From an uncultured Alphaproteobacteria bacterium (GTDB lineage: Bacteria; Pseudomonadota; Alphaproteobacteria; Rhodobacterales; Rhodobacteraceae), in NCBI GenBank assembly GCA_902537235.1, contig CACBAO010000003.1:1-64000 (forward strand): a DNA stretch of 64,000 bases, read 5' to 3'. This document shows positions 1 through 8,697 of the stretch, piece after piece. The notes beneath the pieces are model-generated. The model saw only the letters and a list, made by a program, of their open reading frames with translations, was not told the DNA's origin and did not search any database. Each line of letters starts with the position of its first letter. Position 1 is the first letter of the stretch. Both the position numbers and the translations under genes were made by a program.

Positions 1-306
1 ATTTAGTCCTTTTTCAACAAACTGCTTTTCTGTAAAAAACTTCTCTCCATCGTAAAAACTATCAGGAGTCACATTTAAAATTCCCATAATAGCCGGTGCG
101 TCAAAGCTTAAACCGAGCATGGAATTTGGTTTTGATATGAATCTGTTTAGAAACTCTTCCTTCACTTCAGAGCTTGAAACTACTATTGGTTTTTTGTTAC
201 GCTGGACAACTCTAAATGAATTAAAGATTGTGGTACTACCATAAATTGTATGAAATTTTTCAAATCCGCAAGAACCATAATTTATCTCTGGAAAAAAATA
301 TTCCAT
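1..306 (-). CDS. folP: Dihydropteroate synthase, C-terminal part cut off by window edge
   Basis: Partial gene: it starts with ATG at 306 and runs off the left edge without a stop, giving 102 residues. Residues 73-87 read IMGILNVTPDSFYDG, the first signature of dihydropteroate synthase, which condenses p-aminobenzoate with the pterin pyrophosphate in cytosolic folate synthesis. About 70 residues precede this signature, longer than the short leader of E. coli FolP; I recall similar extended leaders in Rhodobacterales FolP. The start lies 2 bases after the stop of the gph-like gene, so translation is probably coupled. Neighbouring folB supports the assignment. The catalytic C-terminal half is not visible. 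Confidence 0.93.
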   Translation of the reverse strand, partial: MEYFFPEINYGSCGFEKFHTIYGSTTIFNSFRVVQRNKKPIVVSSSEVKEEFLNRFISKPNSMLGLSFDAPAIMGILNVTPDSFYDGEKFFTEKQFVEKGLN

Positions 307-308
307 AT

Positions 309-974
309 TCAAACCAGATTTTTTTTATAGTAAGCTGTTAATTCGATAAAACTATTGAAACAAAATTCAATTCCGTCTCTTTTGGCTGTTTGGGGTGAAT
401 ACCCCTTTTTATGAAAAAAAAAGTTTGCACCAACAGCTTTTGCTAATAATAAATCAACTTCAGTATCACCAACATAAAAATACGTTCCACCACCCAATCC
501 CTTGACCGAATGATAAAATACTTTTGGATTAGGTTTAAGAGCTCCAGTGCTATCCCCATAAGCAAATCCATCAAAGTACTCATAAACGTTAAGTTGCGAC
601 AAAACTTTTTTTGCACTGTTTTCAAACTTCTGGGTGCAAACTGTCAATTTTACTCCCTGACTTTTTAAGATTTCTATTAGTTCTACCACTCCTTCATAAA
701 GATAACATTCCTTAACAGGGTCTTCGTCATATCGATCTTTAAAAAAATTAAAATAAAAGTCTAAGCCAGGATCCGGGATACCCCCGGTAGAAATTAATAG
801 TTTCTCTACTTGTTTTTTTGTTCCTCCCCCAATGAACCCTTTATACTCTTCTATCCGTATTGGCTCTCTTCCGATACTCCTTAAAACTTGGTTCCCAGCA
901 TTTAGTAACGCTGGTGCAGTATCAGCTAGAGTACCGTCTAAATCAAAAACAAAGATTTTGTCTTTTCCTGCCAT
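309..974 (-). CDS. HAD-family phosphatase, phosphoglycolate phosphatase-like
   Basis: The 221-residue product has the haloacid dehalogenase layout. The nucleophile motif DLDGT is at residues 11-15, motif II is around Thr114 (VCTQK), the motif III Lys is 147 (KPNP), and the acidic motif IV is GDTEVD at 169-174. A helical cap with a GGGTKK segment near residue 50 resembles phosphoglycolate phosphatases. The gene sits between folB and folP. It could therefore act in 2-phosphoglycolate salvage or, more speculatively, supply a phosphatase step in pterin synthesis (dihydroneopterin phosphate removal). The substrate cannot be read from sequence. The start ATG at 974 is 15 bases below the folB stop. 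Confidence 0.8.
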   Translation of the reverse strand: MAGKDKIFVFDLDGTLADTAPALLNAGNQVLRSIGREPIRIEEYKGFIGGGTKKQVEKLLISTGGIPDPGLDFYFNFFKDRYDEDPVKECYLYEGVVELIEILKSQGVKLTVCTQKFENSAKKVLSQLNVYEYFDGFAYGDSTGALKPNPKVFYHSVKGLGGGTYFYVGDTEVDLLLAKAVGANFFFHKKGYSPQTAKRDGIEFCFNSFIELTAYYKKNLV

Positions 975-989
975 TAAAACAACCTAAGT

Positions 990-1937
990 TTACAAATATT
1001 CAACAGTCACTCCATTGTTTTGCATATCCTCTGTTAATGCATCAGGCAATTTGTCTTGTTGGAATAAATAAACCTTTTGTATTAAAAGACCCTTTGTCAG
1101 ATGACAAGCCATACTTAGTGCAAATTCTTCATTAATAATCACATCCTTTTTAGAAAAATTATAGAGATCAGATGGACACCAAATACAATTCAAACCTTCT
1201 TTCAACAAAAAGGCTACCTCAGTCTTACTTCTTGCTAGTTTCAAATTGTTAATTTTTTTATTTAGCACGTAGGCGTTTTGTGCAATTGACATTGTAAGTA
1301 CTTCAATATGAATTTTGGGGTTCATTTTAGAGAATTCTGTAAAAATCTCTGAGGGGCAGACAACCCAAGTCATTGTTGAAGAGGAAAATAGTTTCTTTAA
1401 ATAATAAATATTTTTAGGAAGTAGCATCTTATTTGAAACAAATAACAGACCAGTGTTTGGGATCTTGGTCTTAATGATTAGATTACCCCTTTGAAGCGAT
1501 TTTATATTTGTTTTAGTCCCATTATATTGAACCTTAGTTCTACTGATTTGAACCCCGAGCTTGCCCAAACCCCTATCTAGCTTTTCTAGACGTACAGTAG
1601 CTGCAACCACACTATCGAGACACAGGCAAGAAAGAGCAATATTCTCCGCTAATGTTTCCAGAAGCGCTACTCTTTTTTGATCAATCTCACCCTGAATAAC
1701 TTCAATTATATTGTCATATGATAATACTAAGTCCACGTTATCATGTATTGGATGATTATTGTTATTCACCTCCAAATTGACATTGAAAGAAACCCTTTGC
1801 TTTATACCAAATTCGGACTGAAAAGCACCGATGTCGATCTCTCTTACATAGTCTCTTACTAGAATATGATCTACATTCGCCCTTTTCTTTACACCTAGGT
1901 CTAAGAGGTCTTTTTTCTTAATTTTTTCGGTAAACAA
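990..1937 (-). CDS. folB: Dihydroneopterin aldolase with extra C-terminal domain
   Basis: Residues about 25-140 form a FolB domain. IGAFQSEFGIKQRV carries the usual pterin-site beta strand, LLETLAENIA the conserved Glu, and LEKLDRGLGKLGV the conserved Lys. FolB cleaves 7,8-dihydroneopterin to 6-hydroxymethyl-dihydropterin and glycolaldehyde. Classical FolB is about 120 residues; this protein is 315, and residues about 145-315 form a second domain I do not recognise. Long FolB proteins are, as I recall, usual in Rhodobacterales. The start is TTG at 1937 with an AGGAG ribosome-binding site 6 bases upstream; no ATG or GTG precedes the domain. It is followed by the gph-like gene and folP. Confidence 0.85.
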   Translation of the reverse strand: MFTEKIKKKDLLDLGVKKRANVDHILVRDYVREIDIGAFQSEFGIKQRVSFNVNLEVNNNNHPIHDNVDLVLSYDNIIEVIQGEIDQKRVALLETLAENIALSCLCLDSVVAATVRLEKLDRGLGKLGVQISRTKVQYNGTKTNIKSLQRGNLIIKTKIPNTGLLFVSNKMLLPKNIYYLKKLFSSSTMTWVVCPSEIFTEFSKMNPKIHIEVLTMSIAQNAYVLNKKINNLKLARSKTEVAFLLKEGLNCIWCPSDLYNFSKKDVIINEEFALSMACHLTKGLLIQKVYLFQQDKLPDALTEDMQNNGVTVEYL

Positions 1938-1970
1938 TGGATGCTCCTAATGAGTTGAAACTATAAATAA

Positions 1971-2669
1971 CTAATTTTTGTAAAATATATGCCTGCCTAT
2001 TTTCCTCGTTTTTTTAAATTTTTTTGACCAACTTGGGCTTACTTCAGATGCATGAAAAAACGTCGCTCCGTTTGTCACATCGGAAAAAGCGCCATTTAAT
2101 ATCATTGATGCAAGTTTGACTATCCTTCTATAGGTTTTTTTGTCATAAATAAGCTCTAGTTTACCATCACAATTATAAGAAAATTGACATGCATGTCTTT
2201 TTGGGGCCCCTTCAGAAACCACTCCACAAATAGTATTTGGAAATTGGTTGGAATTTTTGCGATTAATAATTACATCAGCTACCGCAAGCTGACCTTCTAT
2301 CTGTTCACCCCTAGCCTCAAAATATAAAGCCTCAGATAAACACTTGAGTTCCCTAGTCATCTTAGGCATTCGTAGACTATCTAGGGCATCTTTATTAAAA
2401 AACTGCTTTTCACTCGTTTTTGATAAATAAACTCTATCATAAGAAACCAGACCTGACAGTTTTGTTAAATAATTGTCGTTAATGTTGTCCAACCGCATCA
2501 TCTCCTCTCCAACAGTTGTTCTCAAATTCTCAATTAATTGCACAAACCTGAGATTACTATCTTTCACAATATTTGAGTTTGTTTGAGAGAATATGGGATG
2601 AGTTATAGAAATTAAATATACCAATAAAATAGCGAATATTGCAGCAATATTAGGATGTAAATATTTCAT
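1971..2669 (-). CDS. Secreted cell wall hydrolase (SleB / Hydrolase_2 family)
   Basis: The C-terminal half contains LSEALYFEARGE, then VADVIINR and CQFSYNCDGK, the hallmark of the SleB/CwlJ-type cell wall hydrolase domain. The Glu in EARGE is the likely catalytic residue. The N-terminus of the 232-residue form beginning at ATG 2669 is a clean signal peptide (MKYLHPNIAAIFAILLVYLI), so the protein acts in the periplasm on peptidoglycan, probably during growth or division. A TTG at 2681 would add four residues and is less likely. The gene starts 15 bases after the PPDK-like gene and probably belongs to the glyQ-glyS transcript. It is a growth-linked hydrolase rather than a spore protein. Confidence 0.85.
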   Translation of the reverse strand: MKYLHPNIAAIFAILLVYLISITHPIFSQTNSNIVKDSNLRFVQLIENLRTTVGEEMMRLDNINDNYLTKLSGLVSYDRVYLSKTSEKQFFNKDALDSLRMPKMTRELKCLSEALYFEARGEQIEGQLAVADVIINRKNSNQFPNTICGVVSEGAPKRHACQFSYNCDGKLELIYDKKTYRRIVKLASMILNGAFSDVTNGATFFHASEVSPSWSKKFKKTRKIGRHIFYKN

Positions 2670-2683
2670 TTTAATGTCCAATT

Positions 2684-5233
2684 CTAATTTAAATTTCTTA
2701 GTCTTGATTGGGCAGCGGCAAGCCTAGCTATGGGTACTCTATATGGCGAACATGATATATATTCAAAACCAACAGATCTACAAAAACTAACGGATGAAGG
2801 GTCACCCCCATGCTCTCCGCACAATCCTGTTACTATCTTTGAATTTGTATTTCTGGCTCTTTGAACTGCTATTTTGAGCAATTCACCGACTCCTTCAACG
2901 TCGATAGTTTTGAAAGGATCACTGCTAAAAAGCTCTTTTTCTATATACTCTTTCATAAATCTATTAGAGTCATCTCTACTCAAGCCGTAAGTCATTTGAG
3001 TTAGGTCATTGGTCCCAAAACTCAAAAAATCGCATGATTGCGCTATATCACCAGCTCTCAACGCAGCTCTTGGGGTTTCCACCATTACCCCTAACTTATA
3101 TTTAAGATCTACAGAATTATCTTTATTTAGTTGTGAGAAAACCTTTCTAATCCTGTCCCTCACCAAATCAACTTCTTTATTAGCAGAAATTAATGGAATC
3201 ATAATCTCGGGATTTACCACAACTTTGTATTTCCTAAAAACCTCAATCGCCGCAAGAAAAATAGCTTGCACCTGCATATCATATATCTCAGGAACCATAA
3301 CACCGAGCCTTACGCCTCTAGTACCCAACATTGGGTTGAATTCAGATAGGTCTTTTATTCGATCCGCTAATTGTTGTTCCGTTATTGCCATTAGCTTCGC
3401 CGTTCTCTGAATTTCTTGCTGTGAATTTGGAAGAAACTCGTGCAGTGGTGGATCTAAAAGTCTTATCGTTACAGGAAGGCTCGACATTTCTTTAAAAAGT
3501 TCAATAAAATCTTCTTTTTGTATTGGCAGGAGCCTTTCAATTATTGAACCTCGTTCACTATCGCTGTTAGTAAGTATCATTTGTCTAACAAGATTTATAC
3601 GATTGGAATCACTAAACATGTGCTCCGTTCTACATAAACCGATGCCATCTACTTCATAAAACAAAGCCACTTTAGCTTCTTCTACCGTATCTGCGTTAGC
3701 TCTTATTTGAATATCACAAAACTCATCAGCCCATTGCAGAAGAGTACTGAATGTACTGGTGGTCTCGGGTGGCCTCAATTTTACTTTTTCTAGATAGATA
3801 GCACCTGTAGAACCATCAATCGTGATTTCATCACCCTCGGAGATTACATTGCCATCTTCTAGTACAAGAATTTTCTCTTGTTCCTTAAATACCACATTTC
3901 TTGCTCCTACGATGCATGGTATTCCCATGCCCCTAGCTATAACGGCGGCATGGCTCGTCATACCTCCCTTAACAGTTAGTACACCTTTAGATAAAGACAT
4001 GGCATTAATGTCATCAGATATTGTTTCACTTTTAATTAATATTGTGTCGGTTTCAGTTGAGTTATATTCAATAACTTTATTAGTTGACATAGCCACTCTG
4101 CCAGAAGCAGCCCCAGGGCTTGCTGGCACTCCCCAAAGAGCGGCCCTCAGTTTTATGTCTTCCGAGACCGATGGATGAAGGAAAATATCTAAATATTCTG
4201 GGTTTATGAGCAAAAGACCATCTTCTTTTTCTATTATCTTTTGCTGAACTGACGAAACAACAAACTCAATAAACTTCTTTTGAGGTAGTGCCACTTCCTT
4301 TAAACTGATCAAAAATAATATATCCCTGTCCAACAAAAAACTTACCTCTAATGGTGATTTAACTTTATTAGTCAAACTCCTAATTAAATAGCGTAATGAG
4401 TTAAATTTAAGTAATTTGTTTATCTCTTCTTCACTGACCGGGCTAAAAGAAGACTTTTTATTACTGTTATCTAATCTCATGCATTGGTAGCTCGATTTCC
4501 CTGTTTTACTATCAAAATTCTTAACCTTAAAATTTTCCAGTGGCTTTTCTTCAACACCATAGTGCATTTCTTGAAGAACTATTGGAATTAACTCGCCTCT
4601 CTTCCTACCACTTACCTCCCGTAATATTTTCTGAGTAGGACTAATCCATCCCTTATAAATTGAATTTATTACTTCTATTAATTGCTCTGAAATACTTGTT
4701 GGGAATTGAGACCCTGTTTCCATAGAGATTAATTGCTTAATTCTATTTATTTTTTCGAGACACCTTTCCTCAAAAACTGTTTCTAGGCTTTTTGAATATT
4801 CAAATAGACTTCGAAGTTCTACACTGTTTTCAAGATCTAGGTTATATACACTCAAAGAAAACATTTTGAGAAAGCTTAAGTAAATATCGTACGCTTTTTT
4901 TATCCCGACCTTTATTTTAATGATATCATAACTTTGATCGTTAAGCCCAATATAGAGAAAAGGCTCATTTTTTGTGGAAAGGTCAATAACCGGACTTGGC
5001 CTTATCGCAAGTAATTTATTCTTAAAGTGTGAAATGACTTCAGCCGGAACGTATTTTTTCTCAAAGATTTCTTTAACGAGTTCACCGGAAAGAAATACAG
5101 TGTCAGGAACAGGAAACTGCCACTTTTTAGCCAAACTGATATTGCACGCCTTGTGCCCAAACTGTTCGATTTTTTCTTGATCGTCTGGTATCTCGTTGAA
5201 CAAATATCTTGAGGTTAAGTTCATGTCACTCAT
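2684..5233 (-). CDS. PPDK-like PEP-utilising enzyme with degenerate ATP-binding half
   Basis: The 849-residue protein is homologous along its length to pyruvate, phosphate dikinase. The swivelling phosphohistidine domain is intact (GGMTSHAAVIARG, His428). The PEP/pyruvate barrel is also intact: GIGLCRTEHMF near 530-540, RLLDPPLHEF, MLGTRGVRLG, VMVETPRAA, FGTNDLTQ, and the catalytic Cys near 805 in GLCGEHGGD. The N-terminal ATP-grasp half is eroded. The usual GGKGxNL reads FGHKACNI, and the segment that should read DIEF...LQTRNGKRT reads LEVSF...LISLKEVAL (about 295-315), losing the nucleotide-contacting Gln and Arg. It overlaps glyS by ATGA. I recall Rhodobacterales carrying a 'putative PEP-binding protein' here. 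It may not be a genuine ATP-dependent dikinase. A different phosphodonor or acceptor, or a regulatory role, is possible. Confidence 0.85.
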   Translation of the reverse strand: MSDMNLTSRYLFNEIPDDQEKIEQFGHKACNISLAKKWQFPVPDTVFLSGELVKEIFEKKYVPAEVISHFKNKLLAIRPSPVIDLSTKNEPFLYIGLNDQSYDIIKIKVGIKKAYDIYLSFLKMFSLSVYNLDLENSVELRSLFEYSKSLETVFEERCLEKINRIKQLISMETGSQFPTSISEQLIEVINSIYKGWISPTQKILREVSGRKRGELIPIVLQEMHYGVEEKPLENFKVKNFDSKTGKSSYQCMRLDNSNKKSSFSPVSEEEINKLLKFNSLRYLIRSLTNKVKSPLEVSFLLDRDILFLISLKEVALPQKKFIEFVVSSVQQKIIEKEDGLLLINPEYLDIFLHPSVSEDIKLRAALWGVPASPGAASGRVAMSTNKVIEYNSTETDTILIKSETISDDINAMSLSKGVLTVKGGMTSHAAVIARGMGIPCIVGARNVVFKEQEKILVLEDGNVISEGDEITIDGSTGAIYLEKVKLRPPETTSTFSTLLQWADEFCDIQIRANADTVEEAKVALFYEVDGIGLCRTEHMFSDSNRINLVRQMILTNSDSERGSIIERLLPIQKEDFIELFKEMSSLPVTIRLLDPPLHEFLPNSQQEIQRTAKLMAITEQQLADRIKDLSEFNPMLGTRGVRLGVMVPEIYDMQVQAIFLAAIEVFRKYKVVVNPEIMIPLISANKEVDLVRDRIRKVFSQLNKDNSVDLKYKLGVMVETPRAALRAGDIAQSCDFLSFGTNDLTQMTYGLSRDDSNRFMKEYIEKELFSSDPFKTIDVEGVGELLKIAVQRARNTNSKIVTGLCGEHGGDPSSVSFCRSVGFEYISCSPYRVPIARLAAAQSRLRNLN

Positions 5234-7287
5234 TTTTTGTCAAATTCCGAAAAAACTACAACACTATGCGTGGTTTCGCTGATTTGACTCAAAAAATAGT
5301 ATCGTAAATTTTGTAGCTCTTTATCCTTACAATTAACCTGAACATTATCAAGGAACTGATTTACAGGATCTATCATAGACCCTAGTACCAATAAAGCCTT
5401 CTTAAAATCTTTGTCTTGTAAACTCTCCTCAACCTGTTCTTTGATTGACGTCAGATGTTTATATAATGTTTTATCCTCCTCAGTTGCGCGCTCTTGAGAG
5501 AATTTTTTTTTAAAACCTACGAACTCTTTATTAGAACTTAGCAAATTAGAAACCCTCTTATATACTGCTAAAAACCGTATCCCTGATTCAGAAGAAATGA
5601 ATTCCGTTACCTCAGCTATCACCTGTGGTAACATGGGCAAAAAATCCAACTTACATTGCTTGACTACCGCCTCTACTACCTTTTTTTGATAATTTTTTTC
5701 TGTCAGGTAATTTATAATTCTTTCTTTTAAAAACAGCTGTAGATCAGATATGTCGAAATCAACTTGTGTTAAATGAATTAAATAATCCATATCGACATCT
5801 AACTTGTTTTCCAATATAATTCTTATTATCCCGAGAGATGCCCTCCTTAAAGCAAACGGGTCTTTATTTCCAGTGGGCCTAATACCAATCTTCCAAAGGC
5901 AGGTTAAATAATCAATTTTATCACTAAGTGCCAGTACGATTGAAAGTGGTTGGTTGGGAACAACGTCATTTGAACCAACTGGTAGGTAATGATCTTTAAT
6001 TGCGTCAGAGACCAATTTTTCGTAACCCTCAACTTCTGCATAATGAGCCCCCATTATACCCTGCAAAGAAGGAAACTCAGATACGAGATTCGAAACGAGA
6101 TCAGCCTTAATAAGTATTGCGGCTTTTTTTACATCTTCCTTATCTAAATCAAATTTTCTGGCAAGCAATACAGCAATTTTTACTATTCTCTCCACTCTAT
6201 CATATTGAGAACCAAACTTTTCATGAAACCTCACGCTTTTTAACTTATCGTTCCAGGACCTCATTCCATTAATTTTCACTAGATTTAGATCATTTTGATA
6301 AAAGAAAATCGCATCTCTTAATCTCGAATTTAAAACACGCATGTTACCGTAGAGAATTGTTTTTTGCTCATCATAAGTTATAAGGTCAGCAATCACCAAA
6401 AATCCTTCAACCTTTCCGTTAGCATTACTTCTGAGAGAAAGGAACTTTTGGTGCTCTCTCATAGACGTGATTATCACTTCTTCTGGTATCGAAAGCAGTT
6501 CTTTAGGGATCTCGCCCAATATAGGAACCGGAAACTCTGTTAAGCCTACAATTTCGTCTAAAAGTTTATCATCCTCTACTAGGTAAAATCCTCTTGCTTC
6601 AGCCTGCTTCTTTCCGTCTTCCAAAACTCTTTTTTTTCGATCTGAAGGTTGAAGAATAACTTTACCCTTAAGCATCTTTTCACGGTAATCGTCAATTGAT
6701 TCAAACTCGAAAAACTCTGGATGCATTACTTGATGGGCTCTGGTTACAATATCTGACTCAATATCTCTAACAGTCAGTTGCACCCTTTCTCGGGTCTTAT
6801 TTTGAAAAAGGACAGCCATTATGCCCCGTAGCGGTCTAACCCATCTCAGCGAATAGTTGTCTCCCCAGTACATTGATTTTGGCCAATTGAACTCTTGAAT
6901 AATCTCTGTAAAAATCCGGGATAATATTTTTGACAAGGATTGCGCATTTACCTTTATGGAATAGAAATAAAAATCACCTTTTTCTGTTTTTTTCTCTTGT
7001 AATTCACTTCTAGTAATCTTATTTTTTTTCAAAAATCCTTCTACTGCAATTTCAGGTGCCCCTAACCTGGGACCACGGATCTCTTTTATGTTCTCATTAA
7101 CTTTAGTTGATATGTTTTCTAGAATTATACCTAGTCTCATTGGTGTAACAAAAGGCATCATTCTCTGAACTATCAGACCATTTTCACCAACTTTCTTCAA
7201 AGTTAAACTTTCAAGTTGACGCATTGCGGCCGTTTGCATTTTTGCAGGTATCTCTTCAGAGATTAATTCCAATATAAAATCGTTCAA
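5230..7287 (-). CDS. glyS: Glycine-tRNA ligase beta subunit
   Basis: The product matches the tetrameric (alpha2beta2) bacterial glycyl-tRNA synthetase beta chain. It begins with the characteristic ELISEEIPAKMQ, and continues through MREHQKFLSL, FYQNDL, HYAEVEGYE, NKDPFALRRASLG and the C-terminal anticodon-binding helices. It charges tRNA-Gly together with GlyQ. I place the start at TTG 7287, two bases after the stop of the small membrane gene, because this yields MNDFILELISEEIP, the usual N-terminus (685 residues). A TTG at 7326 would add 13 atypical residues and overlap the upstream gene by 37 bases. It overlaps the PPDK-like gene by 4 bases. Confidence 0.96.
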   Translation of the reverse strand: MNDFILELISEEIPAKMQTAAMRQLESLTLKKVGENGLIVQRMMPFVTPMRLGIILENISTKVNENIKEIRGPRLGAPEIAVEGFLKKNKITRSELQEKKTEKGDFYFYSIKVNAQSLSKILSRIFTEIIQEFNWPKSMYWGDNYSLRWVRPLRGIMAVLFQNKTRERVQLTVRDIESDIVTRAHQVMHPEFFEFESIDDYREKMLKGKVILQPSDRKKRVLEDGKKQAEARGFYLVEDDKLLDEIVGLTEFPVPILGEIPKELLSIPEEVIITSMREHQKFLSLRSNANGKVEGFLVIADLITYDEQKTILYGNMRVLNSRLRDAIFFYQNDLNLVKINGMRSWNDKLKSVRFHEKFGSQYDRVERIVKIAVLLARKFDLDKEDVKKAAILIKADLVSNLVSEFPSLQGIMGAHYAEVEGYEKLVSDAIKDHYLPVGSNDVVPNQPLSIVLALSDKIDYLTCLWKIGIRPTGNKDPFALRRASLGIIRIILENKLDVDMDYLIHLTQVDFDISDLQLFLKERIINYLTEKNYQKKVVEAVVKQCKLDFLPMLPQVIAEVTEFISSESGIRFLAVYKRVSNLLSSNKEFVGFKKKFSQERATEEDKTLYKHLTSIKEQVEESLQDKDFKKALLVLGSMIDPVNQFLDNVQVNCKDKELQNLRYYFLSQISETTHSVVVFSEFDKK

Positions 7288-7289
7288 CT

Positions 7290-7733
7290 CTATTCTTTCA
7301 TATACTTGGTATTTAATTGTCTCCAACGATAACTTGTTCCATCCGGGTAAATAGCTATCACATTGTCGATACCGTCAAACTCTTCTTTTTTTAATAAAAA
7401 AGCAGTTGCTATACCATCCGCCAAATCTTTTGTTATACTTTCAGCATTAAAACACTTGAACCAAAAAGGTGCTGTCAGGGGTGTCGGTTTCTTGTATTTA
7501 GGAAGATCAATATCATCCAACTTATTTACAACGAAGCATTCTCTCAACTTTAAACCTGAACTTTCAGAGTCTATTCCTCGATAATTTGAAATCTCATACC
7601 TCTTATTTCCAAACAAAATATTTTGCTTATCATCTATTGAGTCATAATAGGCATAATTTTGAAAGTAGAACAACGCAACGGTGAAAATGACCACGCTACC
7701 TAAAAATAACACAATAAAACGTCTCCCGTTCAT
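7290..7733 (-). CDS. Small membrane-anchored protein between glyQ and glyS (DUF6446-like)
   Basis: The 147-residue protein has one N-terminal hydrophobic segment (about residues 5-25), then a tract beginning YAYYD and a hydrophilic domain with FKCFN and YPDGTSYRWRQLN near the end. It is most likely anchored in the inner membrane facing the periplasm. Alphaproteobacteria of the Rhodobacterales carry a conserved protein of this size and start (short TM, then Y-x-Y-D) exactly between glyQ and glyS; I associate it with DUF6446 but cannot verify the number. The start ATG overlaps the glyQ stop by one base (TAATG), and its stop is two bases before glyS, so the three genes are coupled. Function is unknown. 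Confidence 0.8.
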   Translation of the reverse strand: MNGRRFIVLFLGSVVIFTVALFYFQNYAYYDSIDDKQNILFGNKRYEISNYRGIDSESSGLKLRECFVVNKLDDIDLPKYKKPTPLTAPFWFKCFNAESITKDLADGIATAFLLKKEEFDGIDNVIAIYPDGTSYRWRQLNTKYMKE

Positions 7734-8647
7734 TATACTCTCGATGAAACTTCGGCTATGTAAGAGTCAGCACACAACTTTGCCAATGTTCTTACTCTGC
7801 CAATATATACCTGTCTTTGAGCAATGGAGATTACACCCCTAGAGTCAAGTATATTAAATAAATGTGAAGCTTTTATGCACTGATCATATGCAGGTAGCAC
7901 AAGCTTATTTTTTTTATCTGAAGATTTTCTTTTTAGGTCCCCCATTTCTAGTATTTCTTTACACATTTTTTCTGCGTCATCAAAATGACGGAAAATAACT
8001 TCCGTGTTTGCTTCACGAAAGTTCCATTCACTATACTGCTTTTCAGCCTCCAAAAAAATATCTGAATATCTTAATGGTCTTTGACTATTTGGAGAGTTAT
8101 AGGGTAAGTCCATCACAGCGTCACACTCTAAAATAAACATTGCAAGTCTCTCAAGCCCATAAGTAATCTCTCCCGTGATTGGTTTGCAATCATGCCCGCC
8201 TACCTGTTGGAAGTAAGTGAATTGACTAATCTCCATACCGTCACACCACACCTCCCAACCAAGTCCCCATGCACCAAGAGTAGGGCTTTCCCAGTCGTCT
8301 TCTACAAATCTGATGTCGTGAACCTGGTGATCTATACCCAATAGGCGTAAGCTTTCCAAATACATTTCTTTCAATGTGGAGGGGGACGGCTTCATAACAA
8401 CTTGAAACTGATAATAGTGTTGCAGTCGATTTGGACTGTCTCCATAGCGGCCATCGGATGGTCGCCTGCAAGGTTGTACATAAGCGGCTGACCAATGATC
8501 TGGTCCTAAACTCCTTAGAGTTGTTGCTGGATGGAAAGTTCCTGCTCCCACCTCAAGGTCGTAAGGCTGGAGTATCACACAACCCTTACTGGACCAAAAA
8601 TTCTGCAGCAATAAGATGATTTGTTGAAAACACTCTGGCTTTTGCAT
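7733..8647 (-). CDS. glyQ: Glycine-tRNA ligase alpha subunit
   Basis: The 304-residue protein is the catalytic alpha chain of bacterial alpha2beta2 glycyl-tRNA synthetase. It contains the class II aminoacylation core: [35 protein letters not shown] (motif 2 region), the VVMKPSP segment, [18 protein letters not shown], and [24 protein letters not shown] with the motif 3 arginine. The length matches the family. It leads a coupled minus-strand series glyQ - small membrane protein - glyS - PPDK-like - cell wall hydrolase. A 50-base AT-rich gap separates it from folE upstream. Confidence 0.97.
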   Translation of the reverse strand: MQKPECFQQIILLLQNFWSSKGCVILQPYDLEVGAGTFHPATTLRSLGPDHWSAAYVQPCRRPSDGRYGDSPNRLQHYYQFQVVMKPSPSTLKEMYLESLRLLGIDHQVHDIRFVEDDWESPTLGAWGLGWEVWCDGMEISQFTYFQQVGGHDCKPITGEITYGLERLAMFILECDAVMDLPYNSPNSQRPLRYSDIFLEAEKQYSEWNFREANTEVIFRHFDDAEKMCKEILEMGDLKRKSSDKKNKLVLPAYDQCIKASHLFNILDSRGVISIAQRQVYIGRVRTLAKLCADSYIAEVSSRV

Positions 8648-8697
8648 TAGTGGACTTTTTTTATTTTATCCGAGCTTGTGGCGTGTAAAAACATTTT

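Noticed and set aside
2684-5233. PPDK-like gene as a frameshifted or decaying pseudogene
   Set aside because: The frame is open for 849 codons, C-terminal motifs are perfect and the gene is translationally coupled to glyS.
7288-7326. Upstream TTG start for glyS at 7326
   Set aside because: It adds 13 residues unlike any GlyS start and overlaps the upstream gene; TTG 7287 gives the family N-terminus two bases after the previous stop.
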